Shown piece by piece: positions 1 through 8,101 of a DNA stretch of 11,757 bases; position 1 is the stretch's first letter, and every line of letters begins with the position of its first letter. The stretch is taken from assembly GCA_903907885.1 (NCBI GenBank), contig CAIVPY010000292.1, positions 1 through 11,757 on the forward strand, read 5' to 3'. Position numbers and translations under genes: made by a program. The notes beneath the pieces were generated by a model. The model searched no databases. It was not told where the DNA came from and saw only the letters and a list, made by a program, of their open reading frames with translations. Source of the DNA: an uncultured Bacteroidota bacterium. Lineage in GTDB: Bacteria > Bacteroidota > Bacteroidia > UKL13-3.

Positions 1-1563
1 CAATTTATTCAAACCTATAAAAGCATTGAGGTATATCAATCAACTGTTAAAATAAATATCAATTTTGATGGCAAAATCATCTCTATTTCTGACAATTTAT
101 TTGATGCAAGCGATTGGAGTGACAGCTATTTCCCAATAACAAATTTGAATTCAAATTCACAAAAATTATGGGTCTTTGATGGAGATAAATTAATAGCATC
201 ATTTTCAGAAAAAATCAAATCGCAATATGGATTGAAAGACAATGCGATTAAACATGCCACAAGCAATGAAACCCTTTATTCAGAAGCATTGCATTTAGGA
301 TTTGATAAAAAAGACACTTTGGTGGCTGCCAAAATTTTCAATCCAGATCCAATCTCAATGATTAATTCTAAATACAATGATCCATGGCCAGACAAAACTG
401 GGAGATGGGTTGACAGTAGCCACATCGATTACCCTTCAATAAATGCACAACGCAGAGATGTAATGCTACCTATAAGAATAAAAAATGATACTTCTTTTAT
501 TATGGAGAATGAATATGCTATAAGTATGGATATAGCACCACCTACGATACCTGCTTACAGCTCCTCAAATCAAAACTTTGATTTCACACGCTCCACTTCA
601 ACATTCAAAGAAGAAATGGTTTTATACCATATTCACCATTATCAAACCTATATGAGAAGTATAGGCATTACAAACCTTACCAATTACCAATTACAAGTGG
701 ATGCACATGGCAGAGGAGATGATAACTCTAGCTTTTCATTTGGCGACTCACCATTTTATTTAGTTTTTGGGGTAGGTGGAGTGCCAGATGCTGAAGATGC
801 AGATGTAATAAACCATGAATATACTCATGCTTGTATTAATTCAATTGCTCCAAAAACAATTGACCCTACAAACCCTAACGACAGGCTAGCATTGGAAGAA
901 GGAAGTTGCGATTTTATTGCTACCCAATTTTCTAAAATGCAAACAATAAATAATTGGCGATGGTTTGCTAATTGGGATGGCTATCCTTGGTCTGGCAATA
1001 TAGATGGAGGTAGGAATACAAACTCATCTAAAGTGTATTCAAATAATTTATCTCACAGCGATTTTTATGGCAATTCAGTTATCTGGTCAGGGTTCTTAAA
1101 TGATATGGCTGAGTGCACAGGTACTGAAGTGGCATTTAAACTATTCTTTAGCGCAGCTTCTATGCTTCAATTGAATACTGATATGCCTCAAGCTGCTAAA
1201 TTGGTTTTGAAAACAGATAGCATTTTGTATAATAAAGCCCATTATACTTGTATCAACTCTGCCATTGTAGGCAAAGGTTTGGACATAAGCAGTTCTATAG
1301 CCAACTCAATTCCTGTTAACGAATACACTTTATTCAACACACAAGAATTTGCACAGAATAAAGGAGATGCAGAATTGGTGTTGAACAATGCTAAAATAAA
1401 GACCGTTCATGTTTATTCGAGCAATGGACAACTTATAAATACACTAGAAGTAAACGCTTACAATACCAAGTTTAAAGTAGAAGATTTTAAGTCGGGATTG
1501 TATTTTGTTGATATACTCGATAGCCAAAACAGAACCACTAAATTCAAGCTAATCAAATTCTAA
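1..1563 (+). CDS. Secreted M36/M4-like zinc metalloprotease with T9SS sorting domain (5' truncated, copy 1)
   Basis: The reading frame is open from base 1, so the gene begins upstream; the internal TTG at 145 is not its start. The 520 visible residues align with the downstream paralog from its residue 93, with one single-codon indel and about 80-85% identity by eye. The window opens inside the FTP (fungalysin/thermolysin propeptide) domain. The gluzincin motif HEYTH lies at 814-828 and the glutamate of EEGSCDF (about 895-915) fits the third zinc ligand. The segment with H-S-D-F-Y-G-N-S (about 1054-1077) may supply the catalytic histidine. The last 80 or so residues form a type A T9SS sorting domain (SSNGQLINTLEV, GLYFVDI, TTKFKLIKF), so the enzyme is probably exported across the outer membrane and then released or anchored. 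Family knowledge: such enzymes are extracellular endopeptidases activated by propeptide removal. Substrate unknown. Confidence 0.9.
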   Translation, partial: QFIQTYKSIEVYQSTVKININFDGKIISISDNLFDASDWSDSYFPITNLNSNSQKLWVFDGDKLIASFSEKIKSQYGLKDNAIKHATSNETLYSEALHLGFDKKDTLVAAKIFNPDPISMINSKYNDPWPDKTGRWVDSSHIDYPSINAQRRDVMLPIRIKNDTSFIMENEYAISMDIAPPTIPAYSSSNQNFDFTRSTSTFKEEMVLYHIHHYQTYMRSIGITNLTNYQLQVDAHGRGDDNSSFSFGDSPFYLVFGVGGVPDAEDADVINHEYTHACINSIAPKTIDPTNPNDRLALEEGSCDFIATQFSKMQTINNWRWFANWDGYPWSGNIDGGRNTNSSKVYSNNLSHSDFYGNSVIWSGFLNDMAECTGTEVAFKLFFSAASMLQLNTDMPQAAKLVLKTDSILYNKAHYTCINSAIVGKGLDISSSIANSIPVNEYTLFNTQEFAQNKGDAELVLNNAKIKTVHVYSSNGQLINTLEVNAYNTKFKVEDFKSGLYFVDILDSQNRTTKFKLIKF

Positions 1564-1642
1564 TTCGAAACAAAATAGAATTCCAATAAAACAAGAATAA
1601 AGAGGTATAAAATGGAATTTTGCAAATCACATTATATGTGGA

Positions 1643-1673
1643 TTTAAATAAAAAAACGAACTGCCTATTTTCG
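1643..1673 (+). promoter_or_regulatory. Candidate Bacteroidetes promoter for protease copy 2
   Basis: TTTA at 1643-1646, 19 bases, then TATTTTCG at 1666-1673. Each box is one mismatch from TTTG and TAnnTTTG. The -7 box ends 18 bases before ATG 1692, the same distance as in the better promoter at 4112-4142. The match is imperfect in an AT-rich spacer, so it is tentative. Confidence 0.35.
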
Positions 1674-1691
1674 ACATTCATCAATTTAAAA

Positions 1692-3527
1692 ATGAAAAAA
1701 ATATTATTACTCATCTTCACACTTTCATTTCAACAATTGTTGTTTGCCCAAAATGTTAAGGATTTTCTGCAACACAGAAGCACTGAAATAAAATACTCAA
1801 ATGATAAAATCGCTTTGAATGCCCCGTTGCAAAAGGCTTCAAATAATATTGATATATATGCAAATGAGGCACAAGCATACTTAACAAAAAATAATCCTAA
1901 ACTTAATAACCCAAGCATTAGTTTGAAACTGCAATCGTCCATACAGTCATTGTTGGGATATCATTTTCAATTTATTCAAACCTATAAAAGCATTGAGGTA
2001 TATCAATCAACTGTTAAAATAAATATCAATTTTGATGGCAAAATCATCTCTATTTCTGACAATTTATTTGATGCAAGCGATTGGAGCGACAGATATTTTC
2101 CAAATACAAAAGCCAATACCAATTCGAAAAAATTATGGGTTTATGATGGAGAAAAATTAATCCCATCTATATCAGAAAAAATCAAATCTCAATATGGTTT
2201 AAAAGACAATGTGATTAAGCATGCCACAAGCAATGAAAACCTTTATTCTGAGGCGTTACATTTAGGATTTGACAAAAAAGATACCTTGGTGGCTGCCAAA
2301 ATTTTCAATCCAGATCCAATCTCGATGATTAATGCTAGGTATAATGAGCCATGGCCAGATAAAACAGGTCGTTGGGTAGATAGTAACCACGCTGATTATC
2401 CTGCTATTAATAACCAAAGAAGAGATGTATTACTGCCGATAAGAATTTCAAATAATACATTCATAATGGAAAATGAATACGCCATTAGTTTTGATATTGC
2501 CTCGCCTGCTTATCCTGTCTACAAATCAACAGATCCTAACTTTGATTTCACTCGAGCAAGTTCAACATTCAAAGAAGAAATGGTTCTTTATCACATACAT
2601 CATTATCAAACCTACATGCGAAGTATTGGAATTACAAATCTAACAAACTACCAATTGCAGTTTGACGCACATGGCAGAGGGGATGATAATTCAAGTTTTT
2701 CTTTTGGAGACCCACCATTCTATTTAATATTTGGTGTTGGTGGAGTACCTGATGCAGAAGATGCAGATGTAATTTATCATGAATACACCCATGCAAGTAT
2801 TAACTCTGTTGCACCTATGTCTATAGATCCTACGAACTTCAATGATAGACTTTCTTTTGAAGAAGGAAGTTGCGATTTTGTTGCCACTCAGTTTTCAAAA
2901 ATGTTAACTAATTATAATTGGCGTTGGTTTGCGAACTGGGATGGATACTTATGGCCGGGAGATATTAATGGAGGCCGAAACACAAACTCATCTAAAACAT
3001 ATTCGAACAATTTGTCTCATAGTGATGTTTATGGAAATTCGGTTATTTGGTCTGGATTTCTAAATGATATGGCAGAATGCATAGGAACAGAAAAATCATT
3101 GAAGTTGTTTTTTACTTCAGCAGCCTCATTTCAGCTTAATATGAGCATGCCTCAAGCTGCAAAATTAGTTTTGCAGAGTGATAGTATATTATTTAATAAA
3201 GGCCATTATCAATGCATTAACTCAGCGATTGAAGGAAAGGGTTTAAACATAAGCTCTTCAATATCAAAAACCATACCTTCAAACGAATATGTGTTGTACA
3301 ACACCCAAGAATTTTCTCAAAACAAAGGAGATGCTGAATTGGTGTTGAATAATGCTAAAATCAAGTCACTTCAAATATACTCGAGCAATGGACAACTAAT
3401 GAATACGTTAGAAGTAAATGCTTACAATGCCAAGTTTAAAGCAGAAGATTTTAAATCAGGTTTGTTTTTTGTTGATATCCTAGATAGCCAAAATAGAACC
3501 ACTAAATTCAAACTAATCAAATTCTAA
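1692..3527 (+). CDS. Secreted M36/M4-like zinc metalloprotease with T9SS sorting domain (copy 2, complete)
   Basis: The protein has 611 residues from ATG 1692. I prefer this start to the in-frame TTG at 1620 because it opens directly with a signal peptide (MKKILLLIFTLSFQQLLFAQ). Order: signal peptide 1-20; FTP propeptide about 80-130 (YHFQFIQTYKSIEVYQS, FDGKIISIS); linker domain about 150-300; catalytic domain with F-G-V-G-G-V-P-D-A-E-D-A-D-V just before HEYTH (H363, E364, H367), third ligand probably E391 in EEGSCDF, and a possible catalytic His443 in LSHSDVYGNS; type A T9SS sorting domain about 550-611 (KFKLIKF end). The layout fits FTP-containing fungalysin-like Bacteroidetes proteases. 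It lies 128 bases behind its paralog, forming a tandem duplication. The zinc ligands are intact, so it is probably active. Whether it is strictly M36 or a neighbouring gluzincin family cannot be settled by eye. Confidence 0.93.
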   Translation: MKKILLLIFTLSFQQLLFAQNVKDFLQHRSTEIKYSNDKIALNAPLQKASNNIDIYANEAQAYLTKNNPKLNNPSISLKLQSSIQSLLGYHFQFIQTYKSIEVYQSTVKININFDGKIISISDNLFDASDWSDRYFPNTKANTNSKKLWVYDGEKLIPSISEKIKSQYGLKDNVIKHATSNENLYSEALHLGFDKKDTLVAAKIFNPDPISMINARYNEPWPDKTGRWVDSNHADYPAINNQRRDVLLPIRISNNTFIMENEYAISFDIASPAYPVYKSTDPNFDFTRASSTFKEEMVLYHIHHYQTYMRSIGITNLTNYQLQFDAHGRGDDNSSFSFGDPPFYLIFGVGGVPDAEDADVIYHEYTHASINSVAPMSIDPTNFNDRLSFEEGSCDFVATQFSKMLTNYNWRWFANWDGYLWPGDINGGRNTNSSKTYSNNLSHSDVYGNSVIWSGFLNDMAECIGTEKSLKLFFTSAASFQLNMSMPQAAKLVLQSDSILFNKGHYQCINSAIEGKGLNISSSISKTIPSNEYVLYNTQEFSQNKGDAELVLNNAKIKSLQIYSSNGQLMNTLEVNAYNAKFKAEDFKSGLFFVDILDSQNRTTKFKLIKF

Positions 3528-3542
3528 AAAGATTATTTAAGG

Positions 3543-4037
3543 GTGAATCCAGAGTATCTAAAAATACTAGAAAACGCTAGAAAGAAAACGTCTGAAAATA
3601 AAAAGTTTTTAGAAAAGCTTAAGGCCAAAAAGCCAAAAGATTTAGATATCCTTACTAACGATTTACATGATGAAGCTTTTGAAAAAATTGATTGCTTAGA
3701 TTGTGCCAATTGCTGCCGAACAACAGGTCCGCTCTTACTAAACAAAGACATTGACCGATTGTCCTCTGAACTTAAATTAAAACCTTCCGTATTTGCCGAG
3801 AAATATCTTAGGATAGATGAGGACAATGATTATGTATTTACCAAGATGCCTTGCCCCTTTTTAGGAGAGGATAAATACTGCCACGTTTATGATGCAAGAC
3901 CAAATGCTTGTAGAGAATTTCCTCACACCCAGCAACGAAACATTTTACAAAAACTAAAAATCACCTTTCAGAATACTCTGATATGTCCTGCTGTTGCCAT
4001 GGTAGTTGATGGTTTGAAGAAAAAATATACACTTTAA
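3543..4037 (+). CDS. YkgJ family cysteine-cluster protein (putative zinc/iron-chelating domain)
   Basis: The protein has 164 residues. It carries the CxxCxxCC signature as C51, C54, C57 and C58 (DCLDCANCCRT), followed by C104 (PCPFLG), C113 (YCHVYDARP), C123 (ACREFP) and C148 (CPA). This cysteine pattern and the P-C-P-F-L and Y-D-x-R-P-x-x-C-R-E-F-P motifs are the hallmarks of the YkgJ/UPF0153 family, thought to bind zinc or an iron-sulfur cluster; no firm reaction is known. The N-terminal 45 residues are a lysine-rich helical extension usual in Bacteroidetes members. The start is GTG 3543: the only in-frame codons between it and the stop of the preceding protease are non-start codons, and no ATG precedes the cysteine cluster. 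It lies 15 bases behind the protease with no visible terminator between, so co-transcription is possible, but a functional link is not evident. No signal peptide: cytoplasmic. Confidence 0.88.
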   Translation: MNPEYLKILENARKKTSENKKFLEKLKAKKPKDLDILTNDLHDEAFEKIDCLDCANCCRTTGPLLLNKDIDRLSSELKLKPSVFAEKYLRIDEDNDYVFTKMPCPFLGEDKYCHVYDARPNACREFPHTQQRNILQKLKITFQNTLICPAVAMVVDGLKKKYTL

Positions 4038-4111
4038 ACATCTCATTAATAGCATATCATTTATATTGATTATCAGCAAAAAATTATTATTACAATAGCT
4101 GCTAAATTTCC

Positions 4112-4142
4112 TTTGCTAAAATTGTAAAAATTATTAGGTTTG
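4112..4142 (+). promoter_or_regulatory. Bacteroidetes-type promoter of the E1 gene
   Basis: TTTG at 4112-4115, a 19-base spacer, and TAGGTTTG at 4135-4142, an exact match to the primary-sigma consensus of this phylum (-33 TTTG, -7 TAnnTTTG). Transcription would begin about 5-8 bases downstream, leaving a leader of roughly a dozen bases before ATG 4161. The -7 box covers the in-frame TTG at 4140, which argues against that codon as a translation start. Confidence 0.75.
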
Positions 4143-4160
4143 GAAAAAAAGAATTCGTGT

Positions 4161-6566
4161 ATGAGCAATACTCAGTCAAACCTAACATTCGAAGAATTTA
4201 AATCTCAAGTTTTACAAGATTATAAAATAGCATTTGAAAGCCGTCAAGCAAGCCTTGTAGGAAGAAAAGAAGTTTTAACTGGCAAGGCCAAATTTGGTAT
4301 TTTTGGTGATGGCAAAGAGCTGCCGCAACTTGCCATGGCTAAGGCTTTTAAAAATGGAGATTTCAGAAGTGGATACTACCGCGACCAAACCTTCATGATG
4401 GCATCTGGATTATTGACTGTACAAGAATTTTTCGCTCAGTTGTATGCTCATACAGATGTAAATGCAGAGCCCGCAAGTGCTGGAAGAATGATGAACGGTC
4501 ACTATGGTACCAGAAGTTTAGATGAAAACGGTGAATGGAAAGAACTTAAAAACTTAAAAAACTCATCAAGCGATATTTCACCTACAGCAGGGCAAATGCT
4601 TCGTTTAGTTGGATTGGCACAGGCTTCAAAATACTACAGAAAAAATGCAAACTTAATTGGCGAAAATAAATTTAGTAATAACGGTAATGAAATAGCGTGG
4701 GGAACAATAGGAAATGCTAGCTGTAGTGAAGGACACTTTTTTGAAGCTATTAATGCGGGTGGTGTTTTACAAATCCCTATGATTGTAAGTGTTTGGGATG
4801 ATATGTTTGGCATTTCAGTTCCTGCAAAATACCAAACCACAAAAGAAAACATTAGTGAAATACTAAAAGGATTTCAAAGAAATGAAACTGGCAAAGGTTA
4901 TGAAATTTTCAGGGTAAAAGGTTGGGATTATGTAGACCTATGTCGAGTATATGAAAAAGCGGCTAAAATAGCAAGAGAGGAACATGTGCCATGTCTTATA
5001 CACGTAATGGAATTAACCCAACCTCAAGGACACAGCACAAGTGGTAGCCACGAAAGATATAAAAGTAAAGAAAGGCTTGCTTGGGAAAGCGAATACGACT
5101 GTTTGTTGAAATTTAAAGAATGGATTGAAACAAACAATATTGCTAATACTAGCGAATTGGACGCTATAGAAAACGAAGCAAAAATTCATGTTAATGTGAG
5201 CAAAAAGAATGCGTGGGAAAACTACTTAAATCCAATAAAAAATGAAGTTGTTGAACTTACTGAATGTTTGAATGACTTGGCTACATCTAGCAACAAATCG
5301 ACAGAAATAAGTGCATTATCAGATGAGCTAAAACGTATTAACGAACCCATCAGAAAAGACATATCATCATCTATAAATAAAGCACTAAGACTTTCCTACA
5401 ATGAATCATCAATGGCTCGTGAAAGATTAGTTTCATTAAAGAAAAAATACAAAGAGAACAATACAGACAGATACAATTCATACCTCTATAGTCAATCAAA
5501 TCAATCAGCTCTAAAAGCTGATGAAATAAAACCAATTTTTAATGATGATTCAAAAGTGGTGAATGGTTTTGAAATTATGACCGCTTGTTTTGATGCTGCA
5601 TTGGCAAGAGACCCTCGTGTTTTTGCCTTTGGTGAAGATGTAGGAAAAATTGGAGATGTTAACCAAGGTTTTAGTGGATTACAAGACAAATATGGTGAAA
5701 GCCGTGTGAGTGATACCGGTATTAGAGAGTTAACTATAATTGGACAAGGAATTGGTGCAGCATTACGGGGTTTAAGACCAATTGCTGAGATACAATATTT
5801 AGATTATTTACTTTACGGACTTCAACCATTGAGCGATGATTTGGCAACCCTTCAATACAGAACCAAAGGAGGTCAAAAAGCACCTTTAATTGTTCGCACA
5901 AGAGGTCATAGGTTAGAAGGCATTTGGCATAGTGGTTCCCCAATGGGAATGATTCTAAACTCGCTTAGAGGCATGCACGTTTGTGTGCCAAGAAATATGA
6001 CCCAAGCTGCTGGTATGTATAATACATTACTAAAAAGTGATGAACCTGCTTTAGTAATCGAATGTCTAAATGGATATAGACTAAAAGAAAGGCTGCCAGA
6101 AAACATTGGCGAATTTTCTGTCACTCTTGGCAATCCTGAAGTATTAATATCAGGAACAGATGTTACACTTATCACATACGGTAGTTGCACTCGTGTGGCC
6201 GAAGAAGCAATAAAACAATTGACTGAAGTAGGCATTTCGGTAGAATTAATTGATGTTCAAACCTTATTACCATTTGATATTAAACATAGCATTCTAGACT
6301 CTGTTAAGAAAACCAATAAAGTTATTTTTATGGATGAGGATGTACAAGGTGGAGCTACAGGTTATATGATGCAACAGGTACTTGAAGTGCAAGGAGCATA
6401 CCAATGGTTAGACTATAAACCTTTAACTATTTCTGCTCAACCACACAGACCTGCTTACGGAACTGACGGAGATTACTATAGTAAACCAAATGCTGAAAAT
6501 GTGTTCGAGGTGATTGTTGAGATGATGTCAGATTACGAACCTGGTTACTTTAATAAATTTATTTAA
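4161..6566 (+). CDS. Fused TPP-dependent 2-oxoacid dehydrogenase E1 (alpha + beta), branched-chain type
   Basis: The protein has 801 residues from ATG 4161 and joins both E1 subunits of a 2-oxoacid dehydrogenase complex, which decarboxylates a 2-oxoacid on thiamine diphosphate and passes the acyl group to lipoyl-E2. Alpha part about 20-330: G-T-I-G-N-A-S-C-S-E-G-H-F-F-E at 181-195 aligns with the GDG...N TPP/Mg site, and QPQGHSTSGSHERY (287-300) is the active-site loop. Helical linker about 330-465. Beta part about 466-795: FGEDVG (490-495), SDTGIRELTIIGQGIG (517-532) with conserved E523, RPIAEIQYLDYL (539-550), and the transketolase C-terminal region from about 655 (SGTDVTLITYG). The fused form is commonly annotated in Bacteroidetes as a 2-oxoisovalerate dehydrogenase E1; substrate not proven here. 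Oddity: the usual metal-binding Asp of the GDG motif is Asn185. No E2 or E3 gene lies nearby. It has its own promoter and ends convergently on the minus-strand unit. Confidence 0.9.
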   Translation: MSNTQSNLTFEEFKSQVLQDYKIAFESRQASLVGRKEVLTGKAKFGIFGDGKELPQLAMAKAFKNGDFRSGYYRDQTFMMASGLLTVQEFFAQLYAHTDVNAEPASAGRMMNGHYGTRSLDENGEWKELKNLKNSSSDISPTAGQMLRLVGLAQASKYYRKNANLIGENKFSNNGNEIAWGTIGNASCSEGHFFEAINAGGVLQIPMIVSVWDDMFGISVPAKYQTTKENISEILKGFQRNETGKGYEIFRVKGWDYVDLCRVYEKAAKIAREEHVPCLIHVMELTQPQGHSTSGSHERYKSKERLAWESEYDCLLKFKEWIETNNIANTSELDAIENEAKIHVNVSKKNAWENYLNPIKNEVVELTECLNDLATSSNKSTEISALSDELKRINEPIRKDISSSINKALRLSYNESSMARERLVSLKKKYKENNTDRYNSYLYSQSNQSALKADEIKPIFNDDSKVVNGFEIMTACFDAALARDPRVFAFGEDVGKIGDVNQGFSGLQDKYGESRVSDTGIRELTIIGQGIGAALRGLRPIAEIQYLDYLLYGLQPLSDDLATLQYRTKGGQKAPLIVRTRGHRLEGIWHSGSPMGMILNSLRGMHVCVPRNMTQAAGMYNTLLKSDEPALVIECLNGYRLKERLPENIGEFSVTLGNPEVLISGTDVTLITYGSCTRVAEEAIKQLTEVGISVELIDVQTLLPFDIKHSILDSVKKTNKVIFMDEDVQGGATGYMMQQVLEVQGAYQWLDYKPLTISAQPHRPAYGTDGDYYSKPNAENVFEVIVEMMSDYEPGYFNKFI

Positions 6567-7237
6567 ATATCATTTTCGAAAGTAGAGGTACGGTATAAAA
6601 CAGTAAAAATATACAAAATACCAATTCCAATTATCACAATAGGAGCGAACATTAAACCAAAAGTGATATTTCTAATTTTGTTTGACAAGGATGATAATGC
6701 ATCCGAATTCTCTGTCATTGCAAATTTGGCATTGTAGGCAAATAGCATTTGTTGATCTTGATAAATATCTAATTTATTTTTAACAACATTTCGGTAATAA
6801 GATTTAACGCTTTCTGTTACTCCATAAGTTTCTACCAGTTTAAGCAAACTATCTTTACTATCAAGATAAGCTTTTCTATACAATTGAAGTTGAATTAAAT
6901 TTTTCTTTCTAAACTCATTTGTACATAATGAATCTAAAATGTAAAAGTTACGGTTATTCTTCTCGGTATAAACATTTAATTCATCAATCAGTTTTGCTTT
7001 TTTTTCAATTGTTGTAGCTTTCAAAACTTTGCTAATAATGAACAATGATCTTGAGCTATTGCTTGTTACTTCGTGTATAGCATTATCTTCTTTCATAAAG
7101 CTATGAATTAGTTCTGAATAACTATCATCTATTTTTTTTACATAATAGTAATTTATCAAACCCATTGAAACGAGGATTAACACCATTAACACCAACATAT
7201 ATAAAAATGTTTTGCTTTTATTCTGTTCTACGCTCAT
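6563..7237 (-). CDS. Two-pass membrane protein with helical (4HB-MCP-like) extracytoplasmic domain
   Basis: The protein has 224 residues. A short cytoplasmic N-terminus precedes TM1 at about 11-32 (FLYMLVLMVLILVSMGLINY). Then comes a charged, strongly helical region of about 160 residues, and TM2 at about 191-215 (ITFGLMFAPIVIIGIGILYI), with only about 9 residues after it. This is the topology of the sensory half of chemoreceptors and histidine kinases (four-helix-bundle ligand domain), but HAMP, kinase and MCP signalling modules are all absent. It starts 6 bases after the stop of the upstream minus-strand gene, so the two are probably one operon. Its stop overlaps the E1 stop across a TTAA at 6563-6566. 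Function unknown; a signal partner or structural role for the secreted neighbour is a guess. Confidence 0.8.
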   Translation of the reverse strand: MSVEQNKSKTFLYMLVLMVLILVSMGLINYYYVKKIDDSYSELIHSFMKEDNAIHEVTSNSSRSLFIISKVLKATTIEKKAKLIDELNVYTEKNNRNFYILDSLCTNEFRKKNLIQLQLYRKAYLDSKDSLLKLVETYGVTESVKSYYRNVVKNKLDIYQDQQMLFAYNAKFAMTENSDALSSLSNKIRNITFGLMFAPIVIIGIGILYIFTVLYRTSTFENDI

Positions 7238-7243
7238 GTAAAA

Positions 7244-8101
7244 TTATTTATTACTTTTTTGATAGGCTTCTTTTAAGCTTTTCATTTGTTTCAAATCGCT
7301 TGAAACCAATTTGCATTTTTCGGCACTTGTAGAATTGAAATACATGAGTTCGCTATTGGCGGTACTAACAACAAGTTTATTGCAATACTTTTCGTCTTTT
7401 GAATAATAGTAATACAAAGAAGCATTGTCTTGGTTTTTAATCAATTTCTGAATGTTTTCATTTTCTGTTTCTTCTACTTCAGCATCAAACAAAATACTTT
7501 TATCTTCTTTGCCTTTCATTTCAATTTGCTTATCTTCTACAAACAATGTTTTGTCTAACAATAATCCTTTGTCTGTTGGATATTTGCTCATCATTCTGTT
7601 GTCAGAAATATCTCCATCATTTTTAGCTTGTATGGCATAATTAAAAAAATTATTAAGCAACTGAACACCTCTTATCATCTCTGTTTCCCAATCAAGGGTA
7701 TCAATATGATTGCGGCAATAGGCAAGGGCTAAAACATCCTCGGGCACTATTCTTCGTTTGTATTTTTTGGTAATAACCAATCCATTAAAATCTTCTTCGC
7801 TGCTACACACTTTTGCCTTTATTTTACTGCCCTTTGATTTGCTAAACAAAAGAAAAGCAAAATCGCCTTTCTTATATTTTTGCATAGCGGTATCATACGA
7901 ATATTCAAATCCGGTATAGCTCCAATATTTATCCATTGCGGCTATAATGCTTGCATTGTATGCGCTATCTTGCATCAATACCACTACCAAACGAGTGTCT
8001 TTAAATGTTTCTACTTCTGCTTTTTTCTTAAACTTACCAAACTGTGCAAAAAGACCGAAAGGCACAACAAAGAGGATGATGAATGCGAGTATGTTTTTCA
8101 T
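7244..8101 (-). CDS. Secreted hypothetical protein, unknown function
   Basis: The protein has 285 residues from the ATG at 8101. An in-frame start at 8152 would add 17 residues ahead of an obvious signal peptide (MKNILAFIILFVVPFGLFAQ), so 8101 is preferred. The signal peptide has no lipobox cysteine, so the mature protein is probably periplasmic. After a lysine-rich start (FGKFKKKAEVETFKDTR), an alternating segment follows (LVVVLMQDSAYNASIIAAM, W-S-Y-T-G-F-E-Y, F-A-F-L-L-F-S-K). From about 120 to 285 it is mostly polar and helical, with a short acidic E-V-E-E-T-E-N-E-N stretch. I recognise the N-terminal style, 'LVVVL..., YN, A, YW', from uncharacterised Bacteroidetes proteins but can name no domain. 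There are no catalytic motifs or T9SS tail. It is the first gene of a two-gene minus-strand unit with the membrane protein ending at 6563. Confidence 0.8.
   Translation of the reverse strand: MKNILAFIILFVVPFGLFAQFGKFKKKAEVETFKDTRLVVVLMQDSAYNASIIAAMDKYWSYTGFEYSYDTAMQKYKKGDFAFLLFSKSKGSKIKAKVCSSEEDFNGLVITKKYKRRIVPEDVLALAYCRNHIDTLDWETEMIRGVQLLNNFFNYAIQAKNDGDISDNRMMSKYPTDKGLLLDKTLFVEDKQIEMKGKEDKSILFDAEVEETENENIQKLIKNQDNASLYYYYSKDEKYCNKLVVSTANSELMYFNSTSAEKCKLVSSDLKQMKSLKEAYQKSNK

Noticed and set aside
145..1563. TTG 145 as the start of the first protease
   Set aside because: The frame is open to base 1 and the upstream residues match the paralog exactly, so the gene simply continues out of the window.
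1576..1622. AATTCCA...TGGAATT as a terminator between the two proteases
   Set aside because: Only 7 AT-rich pairs around a loop of about 30 bases and no T-run; not a credible intrinsic terminator.
1620..1691. TTG 1620 as start of the second protease
   Set aside because: It would place 24 unrelated residues ahead of a clear signal peptide starting at ATG 1692.
4140..4160. TTG 4140 as start of the E1 gene
   Set aside because: It lies inside the exact -7 promoter box; ATG 4161 fits the short leader.
5734..6235. Minus-strand open frames inside the E1 gene and similar antisense frames in the proteases and folE
   Set aside because: They lie opposite well-supported coding regions, show no motif or plausible composition, and are frame shadows.
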